A stretch of 64,000 bases of DNA from NCBI RefSeq assembly GCF_000689415.1, contig NZ_HG322950.1, positions 3,851,501 through 3,915,500 of the forward strand, given 5' to 3'. This document shows positions 26,063 through 34,731 of this stretch, one piece after another. Both the position numbers and the translations under genes were made by a program. This DNA comes from Pseudomonas knackmussii B13 (lineage in GTDB: Bacteria > Pseudomonadota > Gammaproteobacteria > Pseudomonadales > Pseudomonadaceae). Below the pieces are notes generated by a model. That model saw only the letters and a program-made list of their open reading frames with translations. It did not search any database and was not told the DNA's origin. Each line of letters starts with the position of its first letter. The stretch's first letter is position 1.

Positions 26063-27223
26063 ATGATCTTCACCCAGGAACACGAAGAACTCCGCCGTAC
26101 CGTCCGCAACTTCGTCGAGAAGGAAATCAACCCCTACGTCGACGAGTGGGAGAAGGCTGGCCGCTTCCCCATCCACGAAGTCTTCAAGAAGGCCGGCGCG
26201 CTGGGCCTGCTCGGCATCTCCAAGCCGGAAAAGTTCGGCGGCATGGGCCTGGATTACAGCTATTCGATGGTCGCCGCAGAAGAATTCGGCACCATCCACT
26301 GCGGCGGCGTGCCCATGGCCCTCGGCGTGCAGACCGACATGTGCACCCCGGCCCTGGCGCGCTTCGGTTCCGATGAGCTGCGCGAGGAATTCCTGCGCCC
26401 GGCGATTGCCGGCGACATGGTCGGCTGCATCGGCGTATCCGAGGTCGGCGCCGGCTCCGACGTGGCCGGCATGAAGACCACCGCGCGCAAGGACGGCGAC
26501 GACTACATCATCAACGGCAGCAAGATGTGGATCACCAACTCGCCCTCGGCCGACTTCATCTGCCTGCTGGCCAACACCTCCGACGACAAGCCGCACATCA
26601 ACAAGTCGCTGATCATGGTGCCGATGAACAGCAAGGGCATCAGCCTCAGCCCGCACCTGGACAAGCTCGGCATGCGCAGCTCGGAAACCGCCCAGGTGTT
26701 CTTCGACGACGTTCGCGTACCGCAACGCAACCGCATCGGCGCCGAAGGCTCGGGCTTCATGATGCAGATGCTGCAGTTCCAGGAGGAACGCCTGTTCGGC
26801 GCGGCCAGCGGGATCAAGGGCCTGGAGTACTGCGTCAACGCCACCATCGACTACTGCAAGGAGCGCAAGACCTTCGGCCAGGCGCTGATCGACAACCAGG
26901 TCATCCACTTCCGCATGGCCGAGCTGATGACCGAGATCGAGTGCCTGCGCGCCCTCACCTACCAGGCCACCGAGCAGTACATCCGCGGCAAGGACGTTAC
27001 CCGCCTGGCCTCCATGGCCAAGCTCAAGGTCGGCCGCCTGGCCCGGGAAGTCACCGACGCCTGCCTGCAGTACTGGGGCGGCCAGGGCTTCATGTGGGAC
27101 AACCCGGTGTCCCGCGCCTACCGCGACACCCGCCTGGTATCCATCGGCGGCGGCGCCGACGAAATCATGCTCGGCATCATCTGCAAGCTGATGGGCACCC
27201 TGCCGGGCAAGAAGAAAGGCTGA
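26063..27223 (+). CDS. atuD: Citronellyl-CoA dehydrogenase (acyl-CoA dehydrogenase family)
   Basis: 386 residues with the three-part acyl-CoA dehydrogenase fold. FAD/substrate motifs are CIGVSEVGAGSDVAGMKT (about 129-146), KMWITNSPSADF, ERKTFGQALIDNQ and QYWGGQGFMWDNPVSRAYRD. The C-terminal IGGGADEIM has Gly where medium-chain enzymes place the catalytic Glu, so the base is probably in another helix, as in long-chain or isovaleryl types. It oxidises citronellyl-CoA to geranyl-CoA and passes electrons to ETF (encoded at 42587-44265). AGGAGG lies before the ATG. Confidence 0.92.
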   Translation: MIFTQEHEELRRTVRNFVEKEINPYVDEWEKAGRFPIHEVFKKAGALGLLGISKPEKFGGMGLDYSYSMVAAEEFGTIHCGGVPMALGVQTDMCTPALARFGSDELREEFLRPAIAGDMVGCIGVSEVGAGSDVAGMKTTARKDGDDYIINGSKMWITNSPSADFICLLANTSDDKPHINKSLIMVPMNSKGISLSPHLDKLGMRSSETAQVFFDDVRVPQRNRIGAEGSGFMMQMLQFQEERLFGAASGIKGLEYCVNATIDYCKERKTFGQALIDNQVIHFRMAELMTEIECLRALTYQATEQYIRGKDVTRLASMAKLKVGRLAREVTDACLQYWGGQGFMWDNPVSRAYRDTRLVSIGGGADEIMLGIICKLMGTLPGKKKG

Positions 27224-27242
27224 GGATGTCGCTCTGCCCGAC

Positions 27243-27271
27243 GGCGGATAACCCCTTCGGGGTTATTCGCC
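27243..27271. repeat. Palindromic intergenic repeat between atuD and atuE
   Basis: A 13-bp stem with one G-T wobble (GGCGGATAACCCC, loop TTC, GGGGTTATTCGCC) stands alone in the 90-bp atuD-atuE gap. It is unlike the REP units elsewhere in the window. It could stabilise the upstream transcript. Confidence 0.75.
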
Positions 27272-27313
27272 CTACGGGACGGGCCAGGCCAACGAATCGA
27301 TGAGGAACCCGGC

Positions 27314-28111
27314 ATGAGCGAATTGCCGAACTGCGAAACCCTGCTGTTGGAACGCGACGGTGGCGTGCTGCACGTCACCCTGAACCGCCCGGACAGCCGC
27401 AACGCCATGAGCCTGGCGATGGTCGGCGAACTGCGCGCCGTGCTCGCTGCAGTGCGTGACGACCGCGCGGTGCGCGCCATCGTCCTGCGCGGCGCCGGCG
27501 GCCACTTCTGCGCCGGCGGCGACATCAAGGACATGGCCGGCGCCCGCGCCGCCGGGACCGATGCCTACGCGAAGCTGAACCGCGCCTTCGGCAGCCTGCT
27601 GGAAGAAGCCCAGGCGCAACCGCAGGTACTCGTCGCCGTGCTGGAAGGCGCGGTACTCGGCGGCGGATTCGGCCTGGCCTGCGTCTCGGACATCGCCATC
27701 GCCGCCGACGGCGCGCAATTCGGCCTGCCGGAAACCACGCTGGGCATCCTCCCGGCGCAGATCGCGCCCTTCGTGGCCAAGCGCGTCGGCCTGACCCAGG
27801 CCCGCCGCCTGGCCCTTACCGCCGCCCGCTTCGATGGCCGCGAGGCGCTGCGCCTGGGCCTGGTGCACTTCAGCGAGGCCGATGCCGACGCGCTCGGCCA
27901 GCGCCTGGCGGACTGCCTGGAGCAGGTCCGCCGCTGCGCACCGGGCGCCAACGCGGCGACCAAGGCGCTGCTGCTGGCGACCGAGCGGGAAGAGCTTGGC
28001 TCTTTGCTGGATGGCGCCGCACGGCAGTTCGCCGAGGCAGTGACCGGCAGCGAAGGCGCCGAAGGCACCATGGCCTTCGTGCAGAAACGCAAACCGAACT
28101 GGGCGCAGTGA
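27314..28111 (+). CDS. atuE: Isohexenylglutaconyl-CoA hydratase (crotonase family)
   Basis: 265 residues. The crotonase fold is clear: VTLNRPDSRNAMSLAMV (about 18-34), the oxyanion-hole segment GAGGHFCAGGDIKDMAG (about 60-76), EGAVLGGGFGLACVSDIAIAA and the acid-bearing FGLPETTLGILPAQI (about 136-150). It adds water to isohexenylglutaconyl-CoA, giving the 3-hydroxy acyl-CoA that is later cleaved to acetate and an acyl-CoA. GAGGAA precedes the ATG. It is separated from atuD by 90 bp holding a hairpin repeat. Confidence 0.92.
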   Translation: MSELPNCETLLLERDGGVLHVTLNRPDSRNAMSLAMVGELRAVLAAVRDDRAVRAIVLRGAGGHFCAGGDIKDMAGARAAGTDAYAKLNRAFGSLLEEAQAQPQVLVAVLEGAVLGGGFGLACVSDIAIAADGAQFGLPETTLGILPAQIAPFVAKRVGLTQARRLALTAARFDGREALRLGLVHFSEADADALGQRLADCLEQVRRCAPGANAATKALLLATEREELGSLLDGAARQFAEAVTGSEGAEGTMAFVQKRKPNWAQ

Positions 28112-28120
28112 TTTTGTTCG

Positions 28121-28149
28121 TTGGGTCCCCGCGTTCGCGGGGATGACGG
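28121..28149. repeat. Interspersed palindromic repeat between atuE and atuF
   Basis: TTGGGTCCCCGCGTTCGCGGGGATGACG-type repeat; only its core stem is needed for recognition: CCCCGCG-TT-CGCGGGG at 28127-28142. The GGGTCCCC...GGGGATGACG motif occurs in many proteobacterial genomes as a small hairpin repeat. Confidence 0.75.
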
Positions 28150-28181
28150 GGGGAGGAGAACCCAGCCTCATCGTCACGGGC

Positions 28182-28194
28182 GGGGGGGGGGGGG
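28182..28194. other. Homopolymeric G13 tract 43 bp upstream of atuF
   Basis: Thirteen consecutive G residues in the 126-bp atuE-atuF gap. It is close enough to the atuF ribosome site (CAGGAG) to affect transcription or mRNA structure, and is a likely site of slippage in replication or of miscounting in sequencing. Confidence 0.9.
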
Positions 28195-28237
28195 CCCAGA
28201 AAAGCCCAGAGACAGACAAGCCAGCAGGAGCACTCCG

Positions 28238-30226
28238 ATGCCCAGCTTCAACAAGATCCTCATCGCCAACCGCGGCGAGATCGCCTGCCGGGTGATCCGC
28301 ACCGCCCAGGACCTGGGCTTCCGCACGGTGGCGGTGTACAGCCAGGCCGACACCGAAGCGCGCCATGTGCAGCTGGCGGACGAAGCCGTCTGCATCGGCC
28401 CGGCGCCGGTCGGCCAGTCGTACCTGAAGGCCGAGGCCATCCTCGAGGCCGCGCGGCGCACCGGTGCCGACGCCGTGCACCCCGGCTACGGCTTCCTCTC
28501 GGAGAACGCCGAGTTCGCCCGCGCCTGCGAGGCGGCCGGCATCGTCTTCATCGGCCCTGGCGTGGAAGCCATCCACCTGATGGGCAGCAAGCGCCTGTCC
28601 AAGCTCGCCATGCTCGAAGCCGGCGTGCCCTGCATCCCCGGCTACGAAGGCGCCGAGCAGGACGACGCGACCCTGGCGCGCGAAGCCGAGCGCATCGGCT
28701 ACCCGCTGATGATCAAGGCCAGCGCCGGCGGCGGCGGGCGCGGCATGCGCCTGGTGCACGAATCCAGCGAACTGCTCGCGCAGCTGAAGACCGCTCGCTC
28801 CGAAGCGCTGAACGCCTTCGGCAGCGACGAGCTGATCCTCGAACGAGCGGTGATCCAGCCGCGTCACGTGGAAATCCAGGTGTTCGGCGACCACCACGGC
28901 AACATCGTCTACCTCGGCGAGCGCGACTGCTCGGTGCAGCGCCGCCACCAGAAGGTCATCGAGGAAGCGCCCTGCCCCGTCCTTACTCCCGAACTGCGCC
29001 AGGCCATGGGCGAGGCGGCGGTAAAGGCCGCGGCGCGGGTCAACTACGTCGGCGCCGGCACCGTGGAGTTCCTGCTGGATGCCAGCGGCGCCTTCTACTT
29101 CCTGGAAATGAACACCCGCCTGCAGGTCGAGCACCCGGTCACCGAGCTGGTCACCGGCCAGGACCTGGTGGCCTGGCAGATCCGCGTGGCCGAAGGTCAG
29201 CCGCTGCCGCTGCAGCAGGAAGAGATCACGCTGCGCGGCCACGCCATCGAAGTGCGCCTGTACGCCGAAGACGCCGGCAACGGCTTCCTGCCGCAAACCG
29301 GCGAGGTGCTGCGCTGGGAGCCGCAACTGCTCGACGGCGTGCGCATCGACCACGGTCTGGTCGAAGGCCAGGCGGTGACGCCTTTCTACGACCCCATGCT
29401 GGCCAAGGTGATCGCCTACGGCGCCACTCGCGACGAGGCCCGACGCAAGCTGGTACGCGCGGTGGAAGACTGCGTATTGCTGGGCGTGAAGGGCAACCAG
29501 CGCTTCCTCGCCAACTTGCTCAAGCACCCCGAATTCGCCGCAGGCAAGGCGACCACCGTGTTCATCGGCGAACACTTCGCTGGCGATCCGAGCCTGCGCC
29601 CGCAAGCCCCGCAACCGGCCGAACTGGCCCTGGCCGCCACCCTGCTCTACCAGGCGTCAGCCAACGCCCGCGCGCACCAGGGCGGCCTGGCCGGCTGGCG
29701 CAACGCCGGCAGCGCGCCCTGGCGCTTCGTCCTGCACGACGGCGAGCAGAAACACACGCTGGAAATGGACGTGCTGGAACCCGGCGCACAACCGAAGCTG
29801 CTGGCCCGTCTCGGCGAGGCCGTCATCGCCCTGCAGCAGATTGCTGCCGATGGCCGCTGGCTGGTGGCTGAGGTCGATGGCATTCGCCGGCGCATCGCTT
29901 ACCACCAGCTCGGCGAGCGGGTCTGGCTGTACGGCGAGAACGGCAACCTGGAACTGCGCGACGTCACCCACGAGCCAGCCGGCGCCCAGAACGGCGCGGG
30001 CTCCGGCACGGTCAAGGCGCCGATGGATGGCGCCATCGTCGACGTGCTGGTCAGCGAAGGCACGCGCGTCAGCAAGGGCCAGCTGCTGCTGGTGCTGGAA
30101 GCGATGAAGATGGAGCACCCGCTCAAGGCCGGCGTCGACGGCGTGATCCGCCGCGTCCAGGTGAGCAAGGGCGAACAGGTGAAGAGCCGCCAGCTGCTGG
30201 TGGAAGTCGAGGCCGAAGAGGCCTGA
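28238..30226 (+). CDS. atuF: Geranyl-CoA carboxylase alpha subunit (biotin carboxylase + BCCP)
   Basis: 662 residues. The biotin carboxylase half runs about 3-450: KILIANRGEIACRVIRTA at the start, HPGYGFLSENAEFA, the ATP-grasp Gly-rich loop KASAGGGGRGMR (about 157-168), EKRHLEVQVF-equivalent QPRHVEIQVFGD, and EMNTRLQVEHPVTE. The C-terminal biotinyl domain has the target lysine in LEAMKMEH (about 617-624). It carboxylates biotin with bicarbonate and ATP for AtuC. The ATG at 28238 is set by CAGGAG and by the conserved N-terminus; the frame is open further upstream through repeat DNA, which is not coding. Confidence 0.94.
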   Translation: MPSFNKILIANRGEIACRVIRTAQDLGFRTVAVYSQADTEARHVQLADEAVCIGPAPVGQSYLKAEAILEAARRTGADAVHPGYGFLSENAEFARACEAAGIVFIGPGVEAIHLMGSKRLSKLAMLEAGVPCIPGYEGAEQDDATLAREAERIGYPLMIKASAGGGGRGMRLVHESSELLAQLKTARSEALNAFGSDELILERAVIQPRHVEIQVFGDHHGNIVYLGERDCSVQRRHQKVIEEAPCPVLTPELRQAMGEAAVKAAARVNYVGAGTVEFLLDASGAFYFLEMNTRLQVEHPVTELVTGQDLVAWQIRVAEGQPLPLQQEEITLRGHAIEVRLYAEDAGNGFLPQTGEVLRWEPQLLDGVRIDHGLVEGQAVTPFYDPMLAKVIAYGATRDEARRKLVRAVEDCVLLGVKGNQRFLANLLKHPEFAAGKATTVFIGEHFAGDPSLRPQAPQPAELALAATLLYQASANARAHQGGLAGWRNAGSAPWRFVLHDGEQKHTLEMDVLEPGAQPKLLARLGEAVIALQQIAADGRWLVAEVDGIRRRIAYHQLGERVWLYGENGNLELRDVTHEPAGAQNGAGSGTVKAPMDGAIVDVLVSEGTRVSKGQLLLVLEAMKMEHPLKAGVDGVIRRVQVSKGEQVKSRQLLVEVEAEEA

Positions 30227-30237
30227 CAGCACCCCTT

Positions 30238-30284
30238 GTAGGAGCGCGCCATGCGCGCGAATCGCGGGCATGGCCCGCTCCTAC
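30238..30284. repeat. REP inverted pair between atuF and atuG
   Basis: GTAGGAGCGCGCC and GCCCGCTCCTAC units face each other in the 113-bp gap, the same family as at 7059 and 33361. Confidence 0.9.
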
Positions 30285-30339
30285 ATTAGTCCCCCAAGCC
30301 AGTCCGTACGCACACGACAACAAGAACACGGAGCCAACC

Positions 30340-31161
30340 ATGTCACTGAATGCCAAGACCCTGTTCATCACCGGCGCCAGCCGCGGCATCGGCCGCGAGA
30401 TCGCCCTGCGCGCCGCGCGCGATGGCGCCAACATCGTGATCGCGGCGAAGAGCGCCGAGCCGCATCCGAAGCTGGCCGGCACCATCTTCAGCGTCGCCGA
30501 GGAAGTCGAGGCCGCCGGCGGCAAGGCCCTCGCCCTGCAGCTCGACGTGCGCGACGAGAACGCCGTGCGCGAAGCCATGGCCAAGGCCGCCGAACACTTC
30601 GGTGGCATCGATGCGCTGGTCAACAACGCCGGGGCGATCAAGCTGGTCGGCGTCGAGCGCCTGGAACCCAAGCGCTTCGACCTGATGTACCAGATCAACA
30701 CCCGCGCGGTGATGGTCTGCAGCCAGGCCGCGCTGCCCTACCTGAAACAGAGCCAGGGCCACATCCTCAGCCTGTCGCCGCCGCTGAACATGGCGAGCAA
30801 GTGGTTCGCCCAACACGGCCCCTACACCGTCACCAAGTACGGCATGAGCATGCTCACCATCGGCATGCACGAGGAATTCAAGAAATACGGCATCAGCGTC
30901 AACGCCCTGTGGCCGAAGACCATGATCGCCACCGCCGCCATCGAGTTCGAACTGGGCAGCCGCGACGCCTTCAAGCGCGCCCGCACCCCGGCGATCATGG
31001 CCGACGCCGCCTACGCCATCCTCAACAGCAGCGGCCGCAGCATCAGCGGACGCCTGCTGATCGACGAGGAAATCCTCCGCGAGCAGGGCCAGACCGACTT
31101 CGAGCAGTACCGTTTCGATCCGCAGGGCGGCTCGCTGGTGCCGGATCTGTTCCTCGACTGA
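30340..31161 (+). CDS. atuG: AtuG, short-chain dehydrogenase
   Basis: 273 residues. It resembles hydroxysteroid-dehydrogenase-like 2 SDRs. TGASRGIG (11-18) binds NAD(P), NNAG is at about 96-99, and the active-site YTVTK (Tyr165, Lys169 approx.) follows ILSLSPPLN. Unlike AtuB the catalytic Tyr and Lys are intact. Its proposed job is dehydrogenation of a hydroxyacyl-CoA or an alcohol/aldehyde step of terpene degradation; the exact reaction has not been shown. AGCCAACC before the ATG gives only a weak ribosome site. A REP pair separates it from atuF. Confidence 0.9.
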   Translation: MSLNAKTLFITGASRGIGREIALRAARDGANIVIAAKSAEPHPKLAGTIFSVAEEVEAAGGKALALQLDVRDENAVREAMAKAAEHFGGIDALVNNAGAIKLVGVERLEPKRFDLMYQINTRAVMVCSQAALPYLKQSQGHILSLSPPLNMASKWFAQHGPYTVTKYGMSMLTIGMHEEFKKYGISVNALWPKTMIATAAIEFELGSRDAFKRARTPAIMADAAYAILNSSGRSISGRLLIDEEILREQGQTDFEQYRFDPQGGSLVPDLFLD

Positions 31162-31338
31162 GCTGGCAGACGAAGAGCGCTCCTACGAAGAGCCCTCCAG
31201 GCTCTAGCCTGGCGCCCATTTGCCCATCTGCCTCCCACCGCGCGCGCCAGGGTCATAGCCGCGCGGCGGAGCCGGGCCTAGAGTGGTTCAGGGCGCCTGC
31301 GCGCCTCCGCCAACAATGACAACAAGGGCACCGCGTCA

Positions 31339-33165
31339 ATGAGCCACGCCGATCTGATCACCCCTTCCCGCTTCATCGCCCGCCTGCCCTCCACCCTGGG
31401 CCGCGTGCCGCGCATGCTGCGGGGGCTCTACTACACCGGCATCCGCAACCGCGAGAAGGTCCTGTCGCTGGGCTGGGCGCTGGAGCGCGCCGCTCGCCTG
31501 TATCCAGACAGCCCAGCGCTGCTGGAAGGCCAGCGCCGGCTGTCCTACGCCCTGTTCAACGGCTGGGCCAACCGCCTGGCGCATGCCTTCAAGGCCGAGG
31601 GCGTGCAGCACGGCAGCGTGGTCGCGGTGATGCTGGAGAACCGCGCCGAACTGCTGGTGATCCTCGCCGCGCTGGCCAAGCTCGGCGCCGTTGGCGCGCT
31701 GATCAACACGACCCAGCGCGGCCAGGTGCTCAGCCACAGCCTCAACCTCGTGGGCCCCAGCCACTTCGTGGTCGGCGAGGAACTGCGCGCGGCCTTCGAC
31801 GAAGTTCGCGCCAACCTGAACGGCAGCACCGAACGCCTCTACTGGGTGGCCGACGACGACACCCTGCTCGACCCCGGTCAGGCTCCGGAAGGCTGGAACA
31901 ACCTGATGCGCCAGGCCCAGGGCCAGGCATCGGACAATCTCCCCGACACCGCCCAGGTGCGCCTGAAGGACGCCTGCTTCTTCATCTACACCTCCGGCAC
32001 CACCGGCCTGCCCAAGGCTTCGATCATGAGCCACGGACGCTGGATCAAGGCCTACGGCGGCTTCGGCCACTCCGGCCTGGGCCTGACCCGCGACGACGTG
32101 CTCTACCTGACCCTGCCCTGCTACCACAACAACGCGGTGACCGTGTGCTGGAGCGCCGTGCTGGCCGGCGGCGCCGCCATCGCGCTGCGCCGCAAGTTCT
32201 CCACCAAGGCATTCTGGAAGGACGTGCAGCACTACCGCGCGACCTGCTTCGGCTACATCGGCGAGCTCTGCCGCTACCTGCTGAACCAGCCGGTGTGCGA
32301 GGAAGAACGCGGCAACAGCCTGAAGTACATGATCGGCAACGGCTTGCGCCCGTCGATTTGGGGCGAGTTCAAGGAGCGCTTCGGCATCGAGCGGATCACC
32401 GAGTTCTACGCCGCCAGCGAAGGCAACATCGGCTTCACCAACGTCTTCAACTTCGACAACACCGTGGGCTTCTCGCCGGCCACCTACGCCATCGTCCGCT
32501 ACGACCTGGAAAACGACCGCCCGCTGCGCGACGCCAAAGGCTTCATGGAAAAGGTCGGCAAGGGCGAGTCAGGCCTGCTGATCAGCGAGATCAGCGACAA
32601 GTGGCCGTTCGACGGCTACACCGACCCGGCCAAGACCCAGGCAGTGATCTTCCGCGACGTGTTCAAGAAGGGTGACGCCTGGTTCAACACCGGCGACCTG
32701 ATGCGCGACCTGGGCTTCAAGCACACGCAGTTCGTCGACCGCCTGGGCGACACCTTCCGCTGGAAGGGCGAGAACGTCTCGACCACCGAGGTCGAGAACG
32801 TCCTCGGGGCCGTCCACGGGGTGGAAGACGCGGTGGTCTATGGCGTGGAGATTCCCGGCACCGACGGCCGCTGCGGCATGGCCGCGCTGCGCCTGGCGCC
32901 GGGCGAGGCACTGGACGGCGCGCTGCTGGCCGAACACCTCGACCGCGAACTGCCGGCGTATGCGGTACCGCTGTTCTTGCGCCTACTGCAGCAGGTCGAG
33001 ACCACCGGCACCTTCAAGTACAAGAAAGCCGACCTGAAGACCGCCGCCTTCGACCCGCAACAGGTTGGCGAAGCGCTCTTCGTCCGCCTGCCCGGCGAGG
33101 CCGACTACCGGCCGCTGGATAGCGCGCTGTTCGAGTCGATCCGCCGGGGTGAGCTGCGCTTCTAA
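31339..33165 (+). CDS. atuH: AtuH, very-long-chain-type acyl-CoA synthetase
   Basis: 608 residues of the FATP/very-long-chain acyl-CoA synthetase type. The AMP-binding motif FIYTSGTTGLPKASIMSHGR (about 215-234) is perfect. TEFYAASEGNIGF (about 354-366) is the adenylate motif, and FVDRLGDTFRWKGENVSTTEVE (key DRLGDTFRWKGENVS, about 470-485) is the FATP/VLACS signature. It would activate citronellic or geranic acid to the CoA ester with ATP. It lies 177 bp after atuG with no strong terminator between, so it may be the last gene of the operon or have its own promoter. Confidence 0.9.
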   Translation: MSHADLITPSRFIARLPSTLGRVPRMLRGLYYTGIRNREKVLSLGWALERAARLYPDSPALLEGQRRLSYALFNGWANRLAHAFKAEGVQHGSVVAVMLENRAELLVILAALAKLGAVGALINTTQRGQVLSHSLNLVGPSHFVVGEELRAAFDEVRANLNGSTERLYWVADDDTLLDPGQAPEGWNNLMRQAQGQASDNLPDTAQVRLKDACFFIYTSGTTGLPKASIMSHGRWIKAYGGFGHSGLGLTRDDVLYLTLPCYHNNAVTVCWSAVLAGGAAIALRRKFSTKAFWKDVQHYRATCFGYIGELCRYLLNQPVCEEERGNSLKYMIGNGLRPSIWGEFKERFGIERITEFYAASEGNIGFTNVFNFDNTVGFSPATYAIVRYDLENDRPLRDAKGFMEKVGKGESGLLISEISDKWPFDGYTDPAKTQAVIFRDVFKKGDAWFNTGDLMRDLGFKHTQFVDRLGDTFRWKGENVSTTEVENVLGAVHGVEDAVVYGVEIPGTDGRCGMAALRLAPGEALDGALLAEHLDRELPAYAVPLFLRLLQQVETTGTFKYKKADLKTAAFDPQQVGEALFVRLPGEADYRPLDSALFESIRRGELRF

Positions 33166-33180
33166 AGGCGTAGCGCTCTC

Positions 33181-33406
33181 GTAGGAGCGAGCTTGCTCGC
33201 GAAGGGTGCTTGCCGGATGCACTGGCGCCTGGGATTAGCCGCCCTCTCCCCAACCCTCTCCCGCAAGCGGGAGAGGGAGCCGTTCGGCGCGAACGTCAGG
33301 GTCGGCGCTATCCCGTAGGAGCGGATCTTATCCGCGAAACTCTCCAAACCAATGCCTCCTGTAGGAGCGCGCCATGCGCGCGATCGCGGACAAGGTCCGC
33401 TCCTAC
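33181..33406. repeat. REP-rich intergenic region after atuH
   Basis: REP units lie at 33181-33202 and 33315-33338 and as an inverted pair at 33361-33406. Between them, at 33254-33277, is a different hairpin repeat with an 11-bp stem (CCCTCTCCCGC / GCGGGAGAGGG). The 266-bp gap holds no gene. It separates convergent atuH and the lipoprotein gene. Confidence 0.88.
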
Positions 33407-33431
33407 AGGGGGATGGTTCTGCTAGATCGCG

Positions 33432-34010
33432 TCAGTTACGGAACTGGAACTGCAGTTCGGCGCCGCGGATATCCGAATGCCAGTTGTCCTCGTTGGGATC
33501 GACGCGCTCGCCGCGCTCGCGCTGGATCAGGCGGCCGCCGACCTGGAAGGGGCTTTCCTGCTTAGATTTGTCCTCGAACATCGGCGGCAGCAGCGGCTTC
33601 TCCACCGTCTTCAGCTCTTCGAGGTCGGCGTCCAGGCCATGCAGCACGTCCTGGGGAAGGCGCAGGTCCAGCTTGGAATGCGCCCCTGCGCGGTGTACGT
33701 CGGGGACGTTCTCCGGTGCGCCCTTGTTCTTCGCCGTCGCAACCGGCAGGCGTGCCGGCGCCAGCGGTTTGCCCAGCGGCGCAGTTTCGGCCTTGACCTT
33801 GGGCTTGGGCACCGGCTCGTGCGGCACTTCCTGCGGCTCGACGGACGACGCCACAGCCGCGGGCGCAGCTACCGGCGCAGCAGCCGGTGCCACTACCGGA
33901 GCGGGCGTCGCGGCAGCCGTCGGCGCCTTGCTCGGCGCAGCCTTGTCGGCCTCGCCGCAGGCGCTCAGCAGCAGGGGTATCAGGGTCAGCAGGACGAGTC
34001 GGTGCAGCAT
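33432..34010 (-). CDS. Small Ala/Pro-rich lipoprotein, function unknown
   Basis: 192 residues. MLHRLVLLTLIPLLLSACGE is a lipoprotein signal with Cys18 in a LSAC lipobox. A long low-complexity Ala/Pro/Val region (about 25-75) follows, typical of a periplasmic spacer, then a more ordered C-terminus ending in a WHSDIRGAELQFQFRN stretch. I do not recognise the family. A GTG at 34031 would add seven residues and has GAGG upstream; either start keeps the lipobox. It follows sbrR on the same strand after 115 bp, so it may be part of that set. Confidence 0.65.
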   Translation of the reverse strand: MLHRLVLLTLIPLLLSACGEADKAAPSKAPTAAATPAPVVAPAAAPVAAPAAVASSVEPQEVPHEPVPKPKVKAETAPLGKPLAPARLPVATAKNKGAPENVPDVHRAGAHSKLDLRLPQDVLHGLDADLEELKTVEKPLLPPMFEDKSKQESPFQVGGRLIQRERGERVDPNEDNWHSDIRGAELQFQFRN

Positions 34011-34125
34011 CGTAAGAAGGCAATTGGCCACGGGCGCGCCATCCTCGCCTCAGTCGACCGACAAGACAAGAGGCCCAGGTCAAAATTTGATCGATTCCGA
34101 CGGGCGCGGGCCTCTTTTTCAGCAT

Positions 34126-34731
34126 TCATTCAGGCTGGGCCTGCAGACGCTTCAACTCCTTGTCGATATCCAGCTGCGGATAACGCTGCCGCAGGCTCGT
34201 GCGCAACTGCTGCGCAGCCGCAGCGTCGCCTTGCCGTTGCAGCTCCAGCAGACGACGCAGGTCGGTTTCCGGCTCGGCCGCTTCCGCCTTGCGCTTGGCG
34301 GCTGGTGCGGCCAGGTCCTGAACACTGGCGCTTTCGGCCAACACCTTGCGCTCCTCGGTTTGCGGAGCACTGGCCGCCGGCGCGGAATACAGCGCCGGCG
34401 TCTGCGGCATCGCCTGGCGCTGCATGCTTGGGGCTACTGCCGGAGCCGGCGCGTCGAAGCGCGGCGGTGCCTGCTCGTAGGTGCGCAGGGTCAGGTTCAC
34501 GCCGATGCCCAAAGTCGCCAGACCCGCCAGGGCCACCGACCAGCGTTGCGGGCTGCCAAACAACCATTGTCGAACGCGCAGCCAGACGCTCGGGCGTTGC
34601 GGTACTGCGGCGCGTGCCGCGGCCAGGATGCGGGCATCCAGTTGCGCCGAGGGCTGGGCGTCGCTGTGCCGGCGGAAATGCTCGAGCAAGGCCTCTTCTT
34701 CGGCGTCCGGCCGTTGCGGATGGCGATTCAT
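34126..34731 (-). CDS. sbrR: SbrR-like anti-sigma factor
   Basis: 201 residues. A cytoplasmic N-terminal part of about 65 residues is followed by one membrane helix (WSVALAGLATLGIGVNLTL, about 66-84). A periplasmic Ala/Pro-rich region and a charged helical C-terminus with RRLLELQRQGDAAAAQQLRTS-like repeats (about 160-195) complete it. Its ATG overlaps the sigma gene stop by 4 nt (ATGA), the usual sigma/anti-sigma arrangement. In P. aeruginosa SbrR (PA2895) restrains SbrI, and their imbalance affects swarming and biofilm formation. The periplasmic signal is unknown. Confidence 0.78.
   Translation of the reverse strand: MNRHPQRPDAEEEALLEHFRRHSDAQPSAQLDARILAAARAAVPQRPSVWLRVRQWLFGSPQRWSVALAGLATLGIGVNLTLRTYEQAPPRFDAPAPAVAPSMQRQAMPQTPALYSAPAASAPQTEERKVLAESASVQDLAAPAAKRKAEAAEPETDLRRLLELQRQGDAAAAQQLRTSLRQRYPQLDIDKELKRLQAQPE

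Noticed and set aside
28121..28237. Extended N-terminus for atuF
   Set aside because: The extension translates repeat DNA and the G13 tract. The conserved start and ribosome site are at 28238.
27272..29614. 780-codon minus-strand open frame opposite atuE-atuF
   Set aside because: It is antisense to well-conserved enzymes. Its composition (Ala/Gly/His/Gln-rich, no domain) is what high-GC codon bias produces on the other strand.
33181..33406. Possible CRISPR-like array in the repeated units after atuH
   Set aside because: Units are inverted, irregularly spaced, and match REP elements at other places in the window. No spacers of constant length and no cas genes.
34069..34115. GAGGCCC / GGGCCTC inverted repeat after sbrR as a terminator
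   Set aside because: The 31-nt loop is too long for a good intrinsic terminator and the T-run is on the opposite strand to sbrR. Possibly a weak + strand signal only.
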